From: Rhizobium halophilum
GTDB taxonomy: Bacteria; Pseudomonadota; Alphaproteobacteria; Rhizobiales; Rhizobiaceae
NCBI RefSeq assembly: GCF_021648825.1
Contig: NZ_JAKJHS010000002.1
Location: 248,001 to 312,000 of the forward strand
Reading direction: 5' to 3'
Length of the DNA stretch: 64,000 nucleotides
Below are positions 24,012-32,461 of the stretch, in pieces. Below the pieces are notes generated by a model, which saw only the letters and a list, made by a program, of their open reading frames with translations, made no database searches and was not told the origin of the DNA. Positions within the stretch are counted from its first letter, which is position 1; the number at the start of each line of letters is the position of its first letter. The translations under genes were made by a program, and so were the position numbers.

Positions 24012-24589
24012 ATGGCTAGGATTGTGATCGTACAAGGGCATCCGATGGGGCAGAGCGTCATTTCTGCCATGCGCTCGCGGACGCCTATGCCTCGGGAGCG
24101 CAGGGGGCAGGCCACCACGTGGATCGGATCGAGCTTAGCCAGATGGACGTTCCGCTCCTCACCTCGCAGCGCGAGCAAGAAGAGGGCGCGGTGGTGCCGG
24201 CAATTGCGGCGGCGCAGGCGGTGATCAAAGCTGCAGACCACATCGTTCTCGTTCACCCGCTGTGGTTAGGCGAGATGCCCGCCCTGGTGAAGGCTTTCCT
24301 GGAGCAGGTGGCCCGGCCGGGGTTTGCCTATGACATCAAGAAGCCCCCGTTTCGTAACGGACTTCTGTCCGGCAAATCTGCCCGTGTTGTCATCACCATG
24401 GGCATGCCCGCCTGGTTCTATCGGTTCGCCTACGGCAGCCACAGCCTGAAGGCGATGAAGGTTGGGATTCTCCACTTCGTTGGCATCCGTCCGGTGCGCT
24501 CAACGCTCATTGGCAGCGTTGCTGCCGGAGGGTTCAAAGGCGAGCCATGGTTGGAGACGATGGAGCGCCTTGGCGCGGCAGCGGCCTAG
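24012..24589 (+). pseudogene. Flavodoxin-fold NAD(P)H dehydrogenase (quinone) family, frameshifted
   Basis: The start MARIVIVQGHP (24012-24043) and the body from about 24044 lie in different frames. Read with one base added after CATCC, the protein becomes GHPDGAERHFCHALADAY and continues through HHVDRIELSQMDVPLL, IVLVHPLWLGEMPALVKAF and VVITMGMPAWFYRFAYG to the stop at 24589, a normal flavodoxin_2 (Kef-associated/NQO1-like) enzyme of about 193 residues. Such proteins reduce quinones with NAD(P)H and FMN/FAD. As sequenced only a fragment starting near 24119 could be made. Either a real mutation or a sequencing error. Confidence 0.82.
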
Positions 24590-24711
24590 CGGGCTGTGGC
24601 AGGTTCGCCGCCCAGAAACCTTGATCTGGTCATCTTTCCGAAAGTCTTCATTTACCTCGATCGCGCATGATCACCGCATGTGCCATTTCGGCACCGAGAG
24701 CGGCAACTGGT

Positions 24712-26010
24712 ATGGCGTATGCTTCCCTTTCGCGGCGGGCCCTGGCTTCGCTGATGATCACGACGATGCTGGTGAGTTGCTCCGCCGAAGGGCTGGTGCC
24801 GCCCGCCGGCATCGACAGTGAGACGCGCGTCAGCGCGATTTCGCCGATGTCGCAGTCTGACATGACAGCGCGCAGCTATCAAGCGCCACCCTCACCGATG
24901 TCGCAGGTTGGTGGCAGTTACAGCGAGCCTTATCCCGTCGCTTCGGCGGGGCAGCCGACGCAGGCAGCACCGCAGAACGTGCGAAGCGCTCCCCTGCCGA
25001 TGATCGACAGCCCCGAGGCCATGCAACTTCAGGGACAGCCACAGCACGTTCTGCGCGTTCCCGACGAAGGCGTGAATATGGATGCGCAGTTCGGCTTTGC
25101 GCAGCCGGACGGAGGCGAGAGGGTGATCGGTCTTGCACAGGAACAGGACCAGATGATTGCCGAAGGCGCCACGGCTCAGCCGGTGGTGGCTGGGATCGGC
25201 ACCGACAGTCCGACGATGGTGAGCGCCGCGGCAAGCGGGGCCACGGCGCCAGACGATCAAATGATCACCATTCCGCCGAAGCGGCAGGGAGAGGGGCTCC
25301 AGCCCGGTCTTCAGAACCAGGCGCTTGTCTGGGGAGACCAGTCTCCCGTTGTGGCGCCGACGCGTCTGCCGGACGAGCCGCAGCAGGTGGCGATGCTGGC
25401 GCCGGATAATCCGGCAACGGAGCGCGAGCCGATCCGGCCCCGCTCGGTCATGCCGGCATCGGAGGTGAGCTGCCGCGCAGAATTGCGCCGGCTCGGCGTC
25501 GACTTCCGTGACATCAAGCGTATCGCCGATGGACCGAGCTGCGGCATCGAGTATCCAGTCTTGCTCAGCGGCTTCTCTGGGGGAGTTCAGCTGAAGCCGG
25601 CGACGAAGTTGAACTGTCAAACGACGTTGGCCTTGGCAAAGTGGGTGAAATTCGAGCTCGCACCGTCATCGCGCTACCGCTATCTGTCAGGCGTCAAGAC
25701 GATTGAGTCCATGGGTGGCTATTCCTGCCGCCGGATGAACAACAGCCGCCAGAAGCGCAATCCGATGTCGGAGCATGCGCGCGGCAATGCGATCGATCTC
25801 GGCAAATTCGTGCTGAAGAACGGCAAGAAGATCGATGTGCGCAAGAAGGGCTTCTTTGCCTTCCGCGAGAAGGGCCTTCTGAACACGGTGCGGGACGACA
25901 GCTGCAAGTATTTCCACACGGTGTTGGGACCGGGAAGCAACAAGGAGCACTGGAACCACTTCCACTTCGACCTGCGCTCGCGCAAGTCCGGTTCCAAATT
26001 CTGCGACTAG
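24712..26010 (+). CDS. Extensin-like family lipoprotein
   Basis: A 432-residue envelope protein. The N-terminus carries a lipobox, MLVSC with Cys at residue 23, so a lipid anchor is likely. A long disordered Pro/Gln/Ala-rich linker fills about 25-260. The C-terminal Extensin_C domain (about 265-432) shows CRAELRRLGVDF, MGGYSCRRMNNS, SEHARGNAIDLGKFVL and EHWNHFHFDLRSRK, the His/Asp arrangement of LAS-type peptidase-like folds. It may act on the cell wall, by inference. ATG 24667 is an alternative start giving a longer leader; 24712 fits a signal peptide better. Confidence 0.82.
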   Translation: MAYASLSRRALASLMITTMLVSCSAEGLVPPAGIDSETRVSAISPMSQSDMTARSYQAPPSPMSQVGGSYSEPYPVASAGQPTQAAPQNVRSAPLPMIDSPEAMQLQGQPQHVLRVPDEGVNMDAQFGFAQPDGGERVIGLAQEQDQMIAEGATAQPVVAGIGTDSPTMVSAAASGATAPDDQMITIPPKRQGEGLQPGLQNQALVWGDQSPVVAPTRLPDEPQQVAMLAPDNPATEREPIRPRSVMPASEVSCRAELRRLGVDFRDIKRIADGPSCGIEYPVLLSGFSGGVQLKPATKLNCQTTLALAKWVKFELAPSSRYRYLSGVKTIESMGGYSCRRMNNSRQKRNPMSEHARGNAIDLGKFVLKNGKKIDVRKKGFFAFREKGLLNTVRDDSCKYFHTVLGPGSNKEHWNHFHFDLRSRKSGSKFCD

Positions 26011-26153
26011 GATCGGACGGCGAACGACCAACGAGGCTGCACGCCACACACGGTCTTTCAGATGCCTAGGCCGCGACTTGTCTGACAAGTAATTCGGTGC
26101 GAGAAGACACAGCTTCTTTGCATGTCCCTCTCTTTTCCCATGCCCGGTTCTCC

Positions 26154-26975
26154 ATGCCTCCCTTCACCGAAATCATCCCCTATGTCATCGCGTTGGCTGC
26201 AGCTGGCATGCTGGCTGGCGTTCTTGCAGGCATGTTCGGCATCGGCGGGGGCGCAATTCTGGTGCCGATCTTCTTCCATGTCTTCGGGATTCTCCACGTT
26301 CCGGAGGAGGTGTGCATGCATCTGGCACTGGGTACATCGCTTGCCATTATCGTTCCCACGTCGATCCGCTCCTTCATGGCGCATCGCCAACGCGGAGCGG
26401 TGGATACGCAATCGCTGAAGGGCTGGATCGTAGCCGTGCCTCTCGGCACATTGCTCGCTGCAGGCATTGCGGCAGTGGCGTCGAGCACAGAGCTGCAACT
26501 GATCTTCGCGCTGATCGCCCTTGGCCTTGCCCTGAGGATGATCTTCAACCGCGCCAGTTGGCAGCTGGGATCCGACCTGCCGGGCAACCCTATCAAATTC
26601 GCCGTCGGGATGGCGATTGGTGTGCTTTCAGGTCTGATGGGGATCGGCGGCGGTGTTCTCAACAACACGTTCATGACGCTTTACGGACGCTCGATCCATC
26701 AAGCCGTGGCAACCTCTGCGGGCGTCGGTGTGCTGATTTCGCTGCCGGGACTTTTTGGTTATCTGCTCGCCGGCTGGGGCGAGCCGGGTCTGCCGCCCTT
26801 TTCTACCGGCTACATCAACTGGCTGGCCGTCGCGTTGCTTATCCCGATCACGCTGTCGGTAGCACCCTTGGGCGCACGGCTAGCTCATGCGATGACGAAG
26901 CGGCAGTTGGAGATCGGCTTCGGATTGTTCCTGATCACGGTTTCGCTGCAGTTCTTCCTGACGGTCTTCGCCTAA
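26154..26975 (+). CDS. TSUP (TauE/SafE) family membrane transporter
   Basis: A 273-residue membrane protein with about eight helices in two halves. The repeated motif [13 protein letters not shown] near 28-40 and [15 protein letters not shown] near 160-175 is diagnostic of TauE/SafE permeases, which move sulfonates, sulfite or other anions. The substrate here is not known. No clear ribosome site is visible; the ATG at 26154 ([10 protein letters not shown]) fits the family, while a GTG at 26097 would extend it by 19 residues. Confidence 0.87.
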   Translation: MPPFTEIIPYVIALAAAGMLAGVLAGMFGIGGGAILVPIFFHVFGILHVPEEVCMHLALGTSLAIIVPTSIRSFMAHRQRGAVDTQSLKGWIVAVPLGTLLAAGIAAVASSTELQLIFALIALGLALRMIFNRASWQLGSDLPGNPIKFAVGMAIGVLSGLMGIGGGVLNNTFMTLYGRSIHQAVATSAGVGVLISLPGLFGYLLAGWGEPGLPPFSTGYINWLAVALLIPITLSVAPLGARLAHAMTKRQLEIGFGLFLITVSLQFFLTVFA

Positions 26976-27087
26976 AGCCAGGTGGGCGGCGAAACACTGT
27001 GTTTTGATTACAGCTATGGTCTCGGTGTCTGCCGCACCTATATTCGGCGCCACTTCCAGCTCCGAACCTTCCCGAGATCCCTTTCCC

Positions 27088-28014
27088 ATGGCCTCCATCG
27101 TTTCCATCCGCAACCTCAAGAAAACTTACGGTAACGGCTTCGAGGCGCTGAAGGGCGTCGACCTAAACATAGAGGAAGGCGAGATCCTCGCGCTGCTGGG
27201 CCCGAACGGTGCCGGCAAGACGACCTTGATCTCCATCGTCTGCGGCCTCATCAACCCCAGTGACGGGCAGGTCCTGGTCGGTGGGTACGACGTGGTGAAG
27301 GACTTCCGCCAGACGCGGGCGATGATCGGACTGGTGCCACAGGAATTGACGACGGACCAGTTCGAGACCGTATGGAACACCGTCACCTTTTCCCGTGGAG
27401 TTCACGGCAAGAAGCCAAACCCGGCGCTCATCGAGCAGATCCTCAAGGACCTTTCGCTCTGGGAGAAGCGCGACAACATGTTGCGTGAGCTTTCCGGCGG
27501 CATGAAGCGCCGTGTGCTGATTGCCAAGGCGTTGTCCTACGAGCCGCGCATCCTGTTTCTCGACGAGCCGACCGCCGGCGTCGACGTCAATCTTCGCCGA
27601 GAGATGTGGCAGGTGGTCGAGCGGCTGCGAGAGAACGGCGTCACCATCATTCTCACCACCCATTATATCGAAGAGGCGGAAGAGATTGCCGACCGCGTCG
27701 GCGTGATCAATGGCGGCGAGCTTCTGCTGGTGGAGGCGAAGACGGCCCTGATGCAGAAATTGGGGCGCAAGGAACTCCGGCTCGAGCTCATCGAACCGAT
27801 GGAGACGCTACCGGAAGCATTGGGCTCCTACAGTGTCTCCATTGCAGAGAACGGCAGCGCGCTGATCTATGAATTCCAGGGCGAGACGGAGCAGGGGCGG
27901 ATCGCCACGCTGCTCGGGACGCTTGCCGCGCACGACATCGAGTACCGGGACCTCTCGACGCGGCAGAGTTCGCTTGAGGACATTTTCGTTGAATTGGTGG
28001 GACAGAGAGCATGA
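27088..28014 (+). CDS. ABC-2 type transporter ATP-binding protein
   Basis: A 308-residue ATPase energising the membrane protein encoded next. Walker [10 protein letters not shown] is at 38-46, signature LSGGMKRR near 137-144, Walker [13 protein letters not shown] near 157-168 and the switch histidine [10 protein letters not shown] near 191. Residues 215-308 form the extra domain usual for DrrA/YadG-like exporters. The start [10 protein letters not shown] at 27088 is preferred over an in-frame ATG at 27004. The stop overlaps the next start (ATGA). Cargo unknown; YadGH-like. Confidence 0.92.
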   Translation: MASIVSIRNLKKTYGNGFEALKGVDLNIEEGEILALLGPNGAGKTTLISIVCGLINPSDGQVLVGGYDVVKDFRQTRAMIGLVPQELTTDQFETVWNTVTFSRGVHGKKPNPALIEQILKDLSLWEKRDNMLRELSGGMKRRVLIAKALSYEPRILFLDEPTAGVDVNLRREMWQVVERLRENGVTIILTTHYIEEAEEIADRVGVINGGELLLVEAKTALMQKLGRKELRLELIEPMETLPEALGSYSVSIAENGSALIYEFQGETEQGRIATLLGTLAAHDIEYRDLSTRQSSLEDIFVELVGQRA

Positions 28015-28772
28015 ACTTCGAAGCGGTCAAATCCATCTACCTGTTCGAGATGGCTCGGATGCGCCGTACCCTGCTGCAGAGCGTGGTGTCGCCAGTGCTG
28101 ACGACCTCGCTCTATTTCATCGTCTTCGGGACGGCGATCGGTTCGCGGATCGAGCAGATCGAGGGCGTCTCCTATGGCGCCTTTATTACACCGGGCCTCA
28201 TCATGCTGTCGCTTCTGACGCAGTGCATCGCCAACGGCTCGATCGGCATCTATTTTCCCAAATTCACAGGCACCATCTACGAGATCCTCTCCGCACCGAT
28301 CGCCATGAGCGAGATTCTGCTCGGATATGTGGGCGCCGCGGCCAGCAAGGGACTGATCATTGGGCTGATCATCCTGGCGACGGCAACCTTCTTTGTCGAC
28401 ATCTCGGTCGCTCATCCTTTCATGATGCTGGTCTTCCTGGTGCTCACCGCCATCACCTTCAGCCTGGCGGGCTTCATCATTGGCATCTGGGCGAAAAATT
28501 TCGAGCAGCTCAACATCATGCCGATGCTGGTCGTGCCGCCGCTGACCTTCCTTGGCGGCAGTTTCTACTCCATCGATATGCTGCCGCCTTTCTGGCAGAC
28601 AGTGAGCCACTTCAATCCGGTGCTCTATCTCGTCAGCGGCTTCCGCTGGAGCTTCTATGAGATCGCTGACGTCAATCCCGTGATCAGCCTCGGCATGATC
28701 GGCCTGTTCCTCCTGCTGTGCCTGACGCTGGTGGCGTGGATCTTCCGCACGGGTTACCGGCTGCGCAGCTAG
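28011..28772 (+). CDS. ABC-2 type transporter permease
   Basis: A 253-residue inner-membrane protein with six helices, the YadH-type partner of the ATPase upstream. [20 protein letters not shown] and [20 protein letters not shown] are the conserved ABC-2 permease segments. It begins in the last four bases of the ATPase gene. Such pairs export drugs, polysaccharides or other hydrophobic cargo; which one cannot be said. Confidence 0.92.
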   Translation: MNFEAVKSIYLFEMARMRRTLLQSVVSPVLTTSLYFIVFGTAIGSRIEQIEGVSYGAFITPGLIMLSLLTQCIANGSIGIYFPKFTGTIYEILSAPIAMSEILLGYVGAAASKGLIIGLIILATATFFVDISVAHPFMMLVFLVLTAITFSLAGFIIGIWAKNFEQLNIMPMLVVPPLTFLGGSFYSIDMLPPFWQTVSHFNPVLYLVSGFRWSFYEIADVNPVISLGMIGLFLLLCLTLVAWIFRTGYRLRS

Positions 28773-28864
28773 GACCCGATTGACTGAAGGGTGTTCCTGG
28801 CTGTTTGTGCAGGACCGCTTGTTTTCTATCTGCTAACATTTGTCGTCTTATGCGAAGGTGACTC

Positions 28865-28888
28865 GTTCGGCTCCCGCGGAAGCCGAAC
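28865..28888. repeat. Inverted repeat between the ABC exporter and the small orphan gene
   Basis: GTTCGGCT and AGCCGAAC form an 8-bp stem with a short GC-rich centre. No T-run follows on the plus strand. It could be a weak terminator for the exporter or a leader structure of the next gene. Confidence 0.4.
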
Positions 28889-28950
28889 AACGCGCCATCG
28901 GGCGGCGGGATGATGTCCCGATGTGTGCGACACAAACAGGTGGCGGCTAA

Positions 28951-29244
28951 ATGCGCGAAATGGACGAGATCAGCAGCGCGAACTCTGAACCGCAAGCATC
29001 AGAAGAACCAATGCGGCCGACTTTGCCGGAAGTCCGCCGTGGCATCGTGGAACGTGTGATTGCGCGGCTGGAGGCACGCGGCGCAAGCTTCGAGCGCGAT
29101 CCGCTGTTTCTCGTGCATGTGGAAGCCTGGGTTGAAGGCGCTATCGATATGCAGGAGCTTCGGGCTCGCTACCTTGAATTCACCCGCGCGCGCTGGGCGC
29201 ATCGGCCTGACCAGAAGCCCGAACAAGAGTCGTCTAGTCCCTGA
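28951..29244 (+). CDS. Small orphan protein of unknown function
   Basis: A 97-residue acidic protein. After a disordered start, residues 24-85 look helical: TLPEVRRGIVERVIARLEAR, FERDPLFLVHVEAWVEGAID, then MQELRARYLEFTRAR. The W-x-x-G-x-I-x-x-x-E pattern (WVEGAIDMQE) is weakly reminiscent of VbhA-type antitoxin helices, but no Fic protein lies nearby and the central inhibitory motif is not evident. An AGGTGGCGG sequence precedes the ATG. Its 3' end overlaps the convergent protease gene by 11 bases. Codon use resembles its neighbours, so it is probably a real gene. Confidence 0.65.
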   Translation: MREMDEISSANSEPQASEEPMRPTLPEVRRGIVERVIARLEARGASFERDPLFLVHVEAWVEGAIDMQELRARYLEFTRARWAHRPDQKPEQESSSP

Positions 29245-29938
29245 GCCGCAGTTCGTCCGTCTGAATCTGCAGGGAGCTCAGGGTCGATAGAAAGCTCATG
29301 CCAAGCAAACTCTGGTTTAGGCGCCCTTCCTCTGCAACCATGGCGTGGACGTTGCGCCTCCGGATCGGCCCGATGGAAATCTCATCGAGCGGCACCGGTG
29401 CGGCCGTGGCACGGCCATTGGCCGTCTGCACCGTGACGGTGTACGCGAGGCGGTCCGGGTTCAACCCAATACGCTCGGCGTCCTCGAAGGAGAGGACAAC
29501 AGTGCTTGCGCCGGTATCGACCAACATCGAAACGGACTGACCGTCGATGCTGACCGGAGCCTCATAGTGGCCGCTCATATTGCGATGAACGATCACCTCG
29601 CTATCGCCATTGCGGGTCGTCACCTCGACTGCACTTCCTGGCATCAGCCCAGCCGACATGCGCGCACCAACGCCTTGCAGGTCGTGACGGTAGAGGTAAG
29701 CGGTCACCAGCGCCATGATGATCAACAGCCAGATGGCGACGTAGCGGAGGATCTGATCCATGTTGCCGCGTCTGCCTGCCAGGATGCCAACGGACAGGAG
29801 GCCGGCAATGGGAAGGAGATAGATCATGCGGCCGAAGTCTTCATTAGGCATGCCAAAGGTCTGCCCGCTGTCGTGGTTGAAGACCAAGAGGACGAGGCCG
29901 CCGCCAAGTATCAGCAGGACGAAGGTGAGACCATTCAT
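29234..29938 (-). CDS. Retropepsin-like aspartic protease, TIGR02281 clan AA family
   Basis: A 234-residue membrane-anchored protein: helices near 3-20, 37-55 and 65-83, then a single retropepsin-like domain (about 105-234). The active-site motif is MLVDTGASTVVLS near 138-150, with NQSLLGMSFLS as the later conserved loop. Such alphaproteobacterial proteins probably dimerise as proteases on the periplasmic side; the substrate is unknown. The start overlaps the DUF1289 stop (ATGA), so it is cotranscribed with DUF1289 and cobS. Confidence 0.9.
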   Translation of the reverse strand: MNGLTFVLLILGGGLVLLVFNHDSGQTFGMPNEDFGRMIYLLPIAGLLSVGILAGRRGNMDQILRYVAIWLLIIMALVTAYLYRHDLQGVGARMSAGLMPGSAVEVTTRNGDSEVIVHRNMSGHYEAPVSIDGQSVSMLVDTGASTVVLSFEDAERIGLNPDRLAYTVTVQTANGRATAAPVPLDEISIGPIRRRNVHAMVAEEGRLNQSLLGMSFLSTLSSLQIQTDELRLRD

Positions 29939-30165
29939 GAGTGAGTACGCTCCCGTGCCAGGCGCTGTCGCTTGGTCTCCCGGCGGGGCCGGCGCTCCAC
30001 GTTTTCGAGGCGAGACGGCAGGATTTTCATCAGATCATTCCGCTCCGCTTCCGTGAAGCTCATCCAGCCGGCAATCTCGGCGCGGGTGCGACCGCAGCCA
30101 AAGCAGTAGCCGGTAACGTCATTAATGGCACAGAGGAGGATGCAGGGCGAGATCATCGCTGACAT
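29935..30165 (-). CDS. DUF1289 family protein
   Basis: A 76-residue protein with the DUF1289 cysteine set SPCILLCAINDVTGYCFGCG (residues 7-26) and a WMSFTEAER helix, ending in a basic tail. The four cysteines suggest metal binding; function unknown. It starts nine bases after the cobS stop and ends in an ATGA overlap with the protease gene. The start may be M1 or M4. Confidence 0.87.
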   Translation of the reverse strand: MSAMISPCILLCAINDVTGYCFGCGRTRAEIAGWMSFTEAERNDLMKILPSRLENVERRPRRETKRQRLARERTHS

Positions 30166-30174
30166 ATCGGCGGC

Positions 30175-30957
30175 TCAGACGGCGAGCGCAAGGGCAAGGA
30201 GAAACACGATCTCGCCAACCTGTTGTGAGGCGCCGATGGTATCGCCGGTATGGCCGCCGATCCGCTGCGCGGCATGGCGCGTAAGGCCGAAGACCCCGAG
30301 GGCGGCCAGCGCCGTCGCAAAAAGCAGAGGTAGGAGCCCGGCGACCGAAACCAGAAGCAGCAGGCAGATGAGAGCGGCACTGGCAAGGGCGAAGGTGCTT
30401 GCGTCTGCTTCCGGTCGGCCCGCAGCCACCGCGATTCCTCCGTGGCGAGCAGGCGGCAGTGCGCGCCAGTGGCCTACCATCAGCGCGCGGCTCCCACCAG
30501 CGGCAGAGAGGAGTGCGAGCGCGGGAAGGGCCGCGGAGGGACCGGCCAGCGAGGCCAAGGCCGTTGCACGTAAGCCATAGGAAAGAATAAGCGCAATCAC
30601 GCCATAGCTGCCCGTCCGGCTGTCTTTCATGACTGAGAGGATGTGCTCCCTGTCGCGTCCGCCTCCTAGTCCGTCCGCGGTATCGGCAAGGCCGTCCTCG
30701 TGCAGCGCGCCCGTTGACAGCGTCACCGCCCCAAGCGCAATGAGCGCTGCAAGCAGGGGATCCGCCTTCCATTCGAGCAGCAGCCAGAGCAGTAAGGCCG
30801 CCGGCAGGGCGATCACGAGCCCCGCGAGCGGGAAGACCCGAACCGCTCGGCTGACGGAGCCGTCATGGCCTTCGAAAAAGCGGCTGGAGATTGGAAACCG
30901 GCTCAGGAATCCGAGGGAGCGTGCGAGGTCGCCGAAAAGATCGCTAACGTTTGGCAG
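30175..30957 (-). CDS. cobS: Adenosylcobinamide-GDP ribazoletransferase (cobalamin synthase), start codon unclear
   Basis: CobS joins alpha-ribazole to adenosylcobinamide-GDP in the inner membrane, the last steps of vitamin B12 assembly. About 260 residues with several helices; GALHEDGLADTADGLGGG carries the conserved Asp/Glu cluster, and MKDSRTGSYGVIALIL is typical. The frame has no ATG, GTG or TTG in the right place: family similarity begins at SDLFGDLARSLGFLSRF, just after a GTT (30948). I placed the start at a CTG (30957) four bases after GGAGGG. A mutated start or base error is possible. It is divergent from cobT. Confidence 0.85.
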   Translation of the reverse strand: MPNVSDLFGDLARSLGFLSRFPISSRFFEGHDGSVSRAVRVFPLAGLVIALPAALLLWLLLEWKADPLLAALIALGAVTLSTGALHEDGLADTADGLGGGRDREHILSVMKDSRTGSYGVIALILSYGLRATALASLAGPSAALPALALLSAAGGSRALMVGHWRALPPARHGGIAVAAGRPEADASTFALASAALICLLLLVSVAGLLPLLFATALAALGVFGLTRHAAQRIGGHTGDTIGASQQVGEIVFLLALALAV

Positions 30958-31049
30958 TTGTCCCTCCGTGCCGGCCCGACTATGAGAGCACCAAAGCCTG
31001 ATTTGCCGGCAAACACAAGCGCCCGGCCACGGACGAGAGAGAAGATCCC

Positions 31050-32066
31050 ATGAGCATGAGCGGCCTGCCTTTCGACGATTTCCGCACCCTGCTGCAGAAC
31101 CTGCCGGGGCCGGATTCCCGCGCGCTGGTGGCAGCGCGTGAGCGAGATGGGCAATTGACGAAGCCGGCGGGCTCGCTCGGGCGTCTTGAGGAGATTGCCA
31201 TGTGGCTTGCCGCCTGGACCGGCCGTCCCCCGGCGGTGACACGGCCGCTGGTCGCGATCTTTGCAGGCAATCACGGAGTCACTAAGCATGGCATCACCCC
31301 GTTTCCGCCGTCCGTAACGCAGCAGATGGTGGAGAATTTTGCCGCCGGAGGAGCTGCGATCAACCAGATCTGCGTGACCCATGACCTTGGCCTGAAGATC
31401 TTCGACCTCGCGCTCGACTATCCAACCGGCGACATCACGTGCGAAGCGGCCCTTTCCGAGCGGGATTGCGCAGCAACCATGGCCTTCGGTATGGAGGCTA
31501 TCGCCGGCGGCACCGATCTTCTGTGCATCGGCGAAATGGGCATTGGCAACACAACGATTGCTGCGGCGATCAACCTGGCGCTCTATGGCGGCGAGGCGGA
31601 GGACTGGGTGGGGCCCGGGACTGGCTCGCACGGTGAGCTTCTGGAGCGCAAGATCCAGGCCGTGAAGACTGCAGTCGCATTCCACAAGGACCATCTCAAG
31701 GATCCGCTGGAAGTGCTGCGGCGGTTGGGGGGTCGCGAAGTGGCGGCGATGGCCGGTGCGATACTCGCGGCGCGCGTGGAAAAGATCCCGGTGCTTATCG
31801 ACGGCTATGTAGCAACCGCTGCTGCCTCCATCCTCAAGGCGGCCAATCCGGCGGCGCTGGATCATTGCCTGATCGGACATGTCTCGGCGGAGCCGGGACA
31901 TCTGAAGGCAATCGAGAAGCTTGGCAAGACGCCGCTTCTGGCGCTCGGCATGCGGCTCGGTGAAGGAACCGGTGCAGCACTTGCCGCGGGCATCGTCAAG
32001 GCGGCTGCCGCCTGCCATTCTGGCATGGCAACGTTCCAGCAAGCCGGCGTGAGTTCGGGAGCATGA
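31050..32066 (+). CDS. cobT: Nicotinate-nucleotide--dimethylbenzimidazole phosphoribosyltransferase
   Basis: CobT makes alpha-ribazole phosphate from dimethylbenzimidazole and nicotinate mononucleotide for the B12 lower ligand; in rhizobial work it is often called cobU. The 338-residue protein has KPAGSLGRLEEIA (38-50), FAGNHGVTKHG near 71, GEMGIGNTT near 161 and the catalytic-glutamate region GMRLGEGTGA near 310. GAGAGAAG precedes the ATG at 31050. It is divergent from cobS and overlaps dgkA by four bases. Confidence 0.95.
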   Translation: MSMSGLPFDDFRTLLQNLPGPDSRALVAARERDGQLTKPAGSLGRLEEIAMWLAAWTGRPPAVTRPLVAIFAGNHGVTKHGITPFPPSVTQQMVENFAAGGAAINQICVTHDLGLKIFDLALDYPTGDITCEAALSERDCAATMAFGMEAIAGGTDLLCIGEMGIGNTTIAAAINLALYGGEAEDWVGPGTGSHGELLERKIQAVKTAVAFHKDHLKDPLEVLRRLGGREVAAMAGAILAARVEKIPVLIDGYVATAAASILKAANPAALDHCLIGHVSAEPGHLKAIEKLGKTPLLALGMRLGEGTGAALAAGIVKAAAACHSGMATFQQAGVSSGA

Positions 32067-32461
32067 TGGTGGAGAAGGCGCCTCAGGAAAGCGCGGTGCG
32101 GAAGGCAAGTGGCCCGCGGCGCGTTCTTGCCGCCACACGGTACTCCCTGCAGGGCCTGGTGAGGCTGTGGCAGGAGGAGGCTTTTCGGACGGAGGCGGTG
32201 GCGTTCATCCTGGGGCTTCTCCTTTTCGCGCTGATCAATGCGAGCGCGGCTGACTACCTCATCTTCGTCATCCTGATGCTGGTTCTCTTTTGTGTCGAAG
32301 CTCTGAACACGGCCATTGAGGAACTGGTCGACAGGATATCGCCCGAGATCTCGACCGTCGGCCGGCATGCGAAGGATCTAGGCTCGTTCGCGGTGTTCTG
32401 CCTGCTCTGTGCCAACGGGCTATTTGTGATGTGGTGCGTGTATACGCGGCTGATCGGCTAA
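32063..32461 (+). CDS. dgkA: Diacylglycerol kinase (DgkA, prokaryotic type)
   Basis: A 132-residue inner-membrane kinase that phosphorylates diacylglycerol to phosphatidate, recycling lipid from membrane-derived glucan synthesis. Three helices are visible, with the active-site signature EALNTAIEELVDRISPE near 76-92 and HAKDLGSFAVF after it. The start overlaps the cobT stop (ATGA). Its stop codon overlaps the stop of the convergent histidine kinase. Confidence 0.94.
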   Translation: MMVEKAPQESAVRKASGPRRVLAATRYSLQGLVRLWQEEAFRTEAVAFILGLLLFALINASAADYLIFVILMLVLFCVEALNTAIEELVDRISPEISTVGRHAKDLGSFAVFCLLCANGLFVMWCVYTRLIG

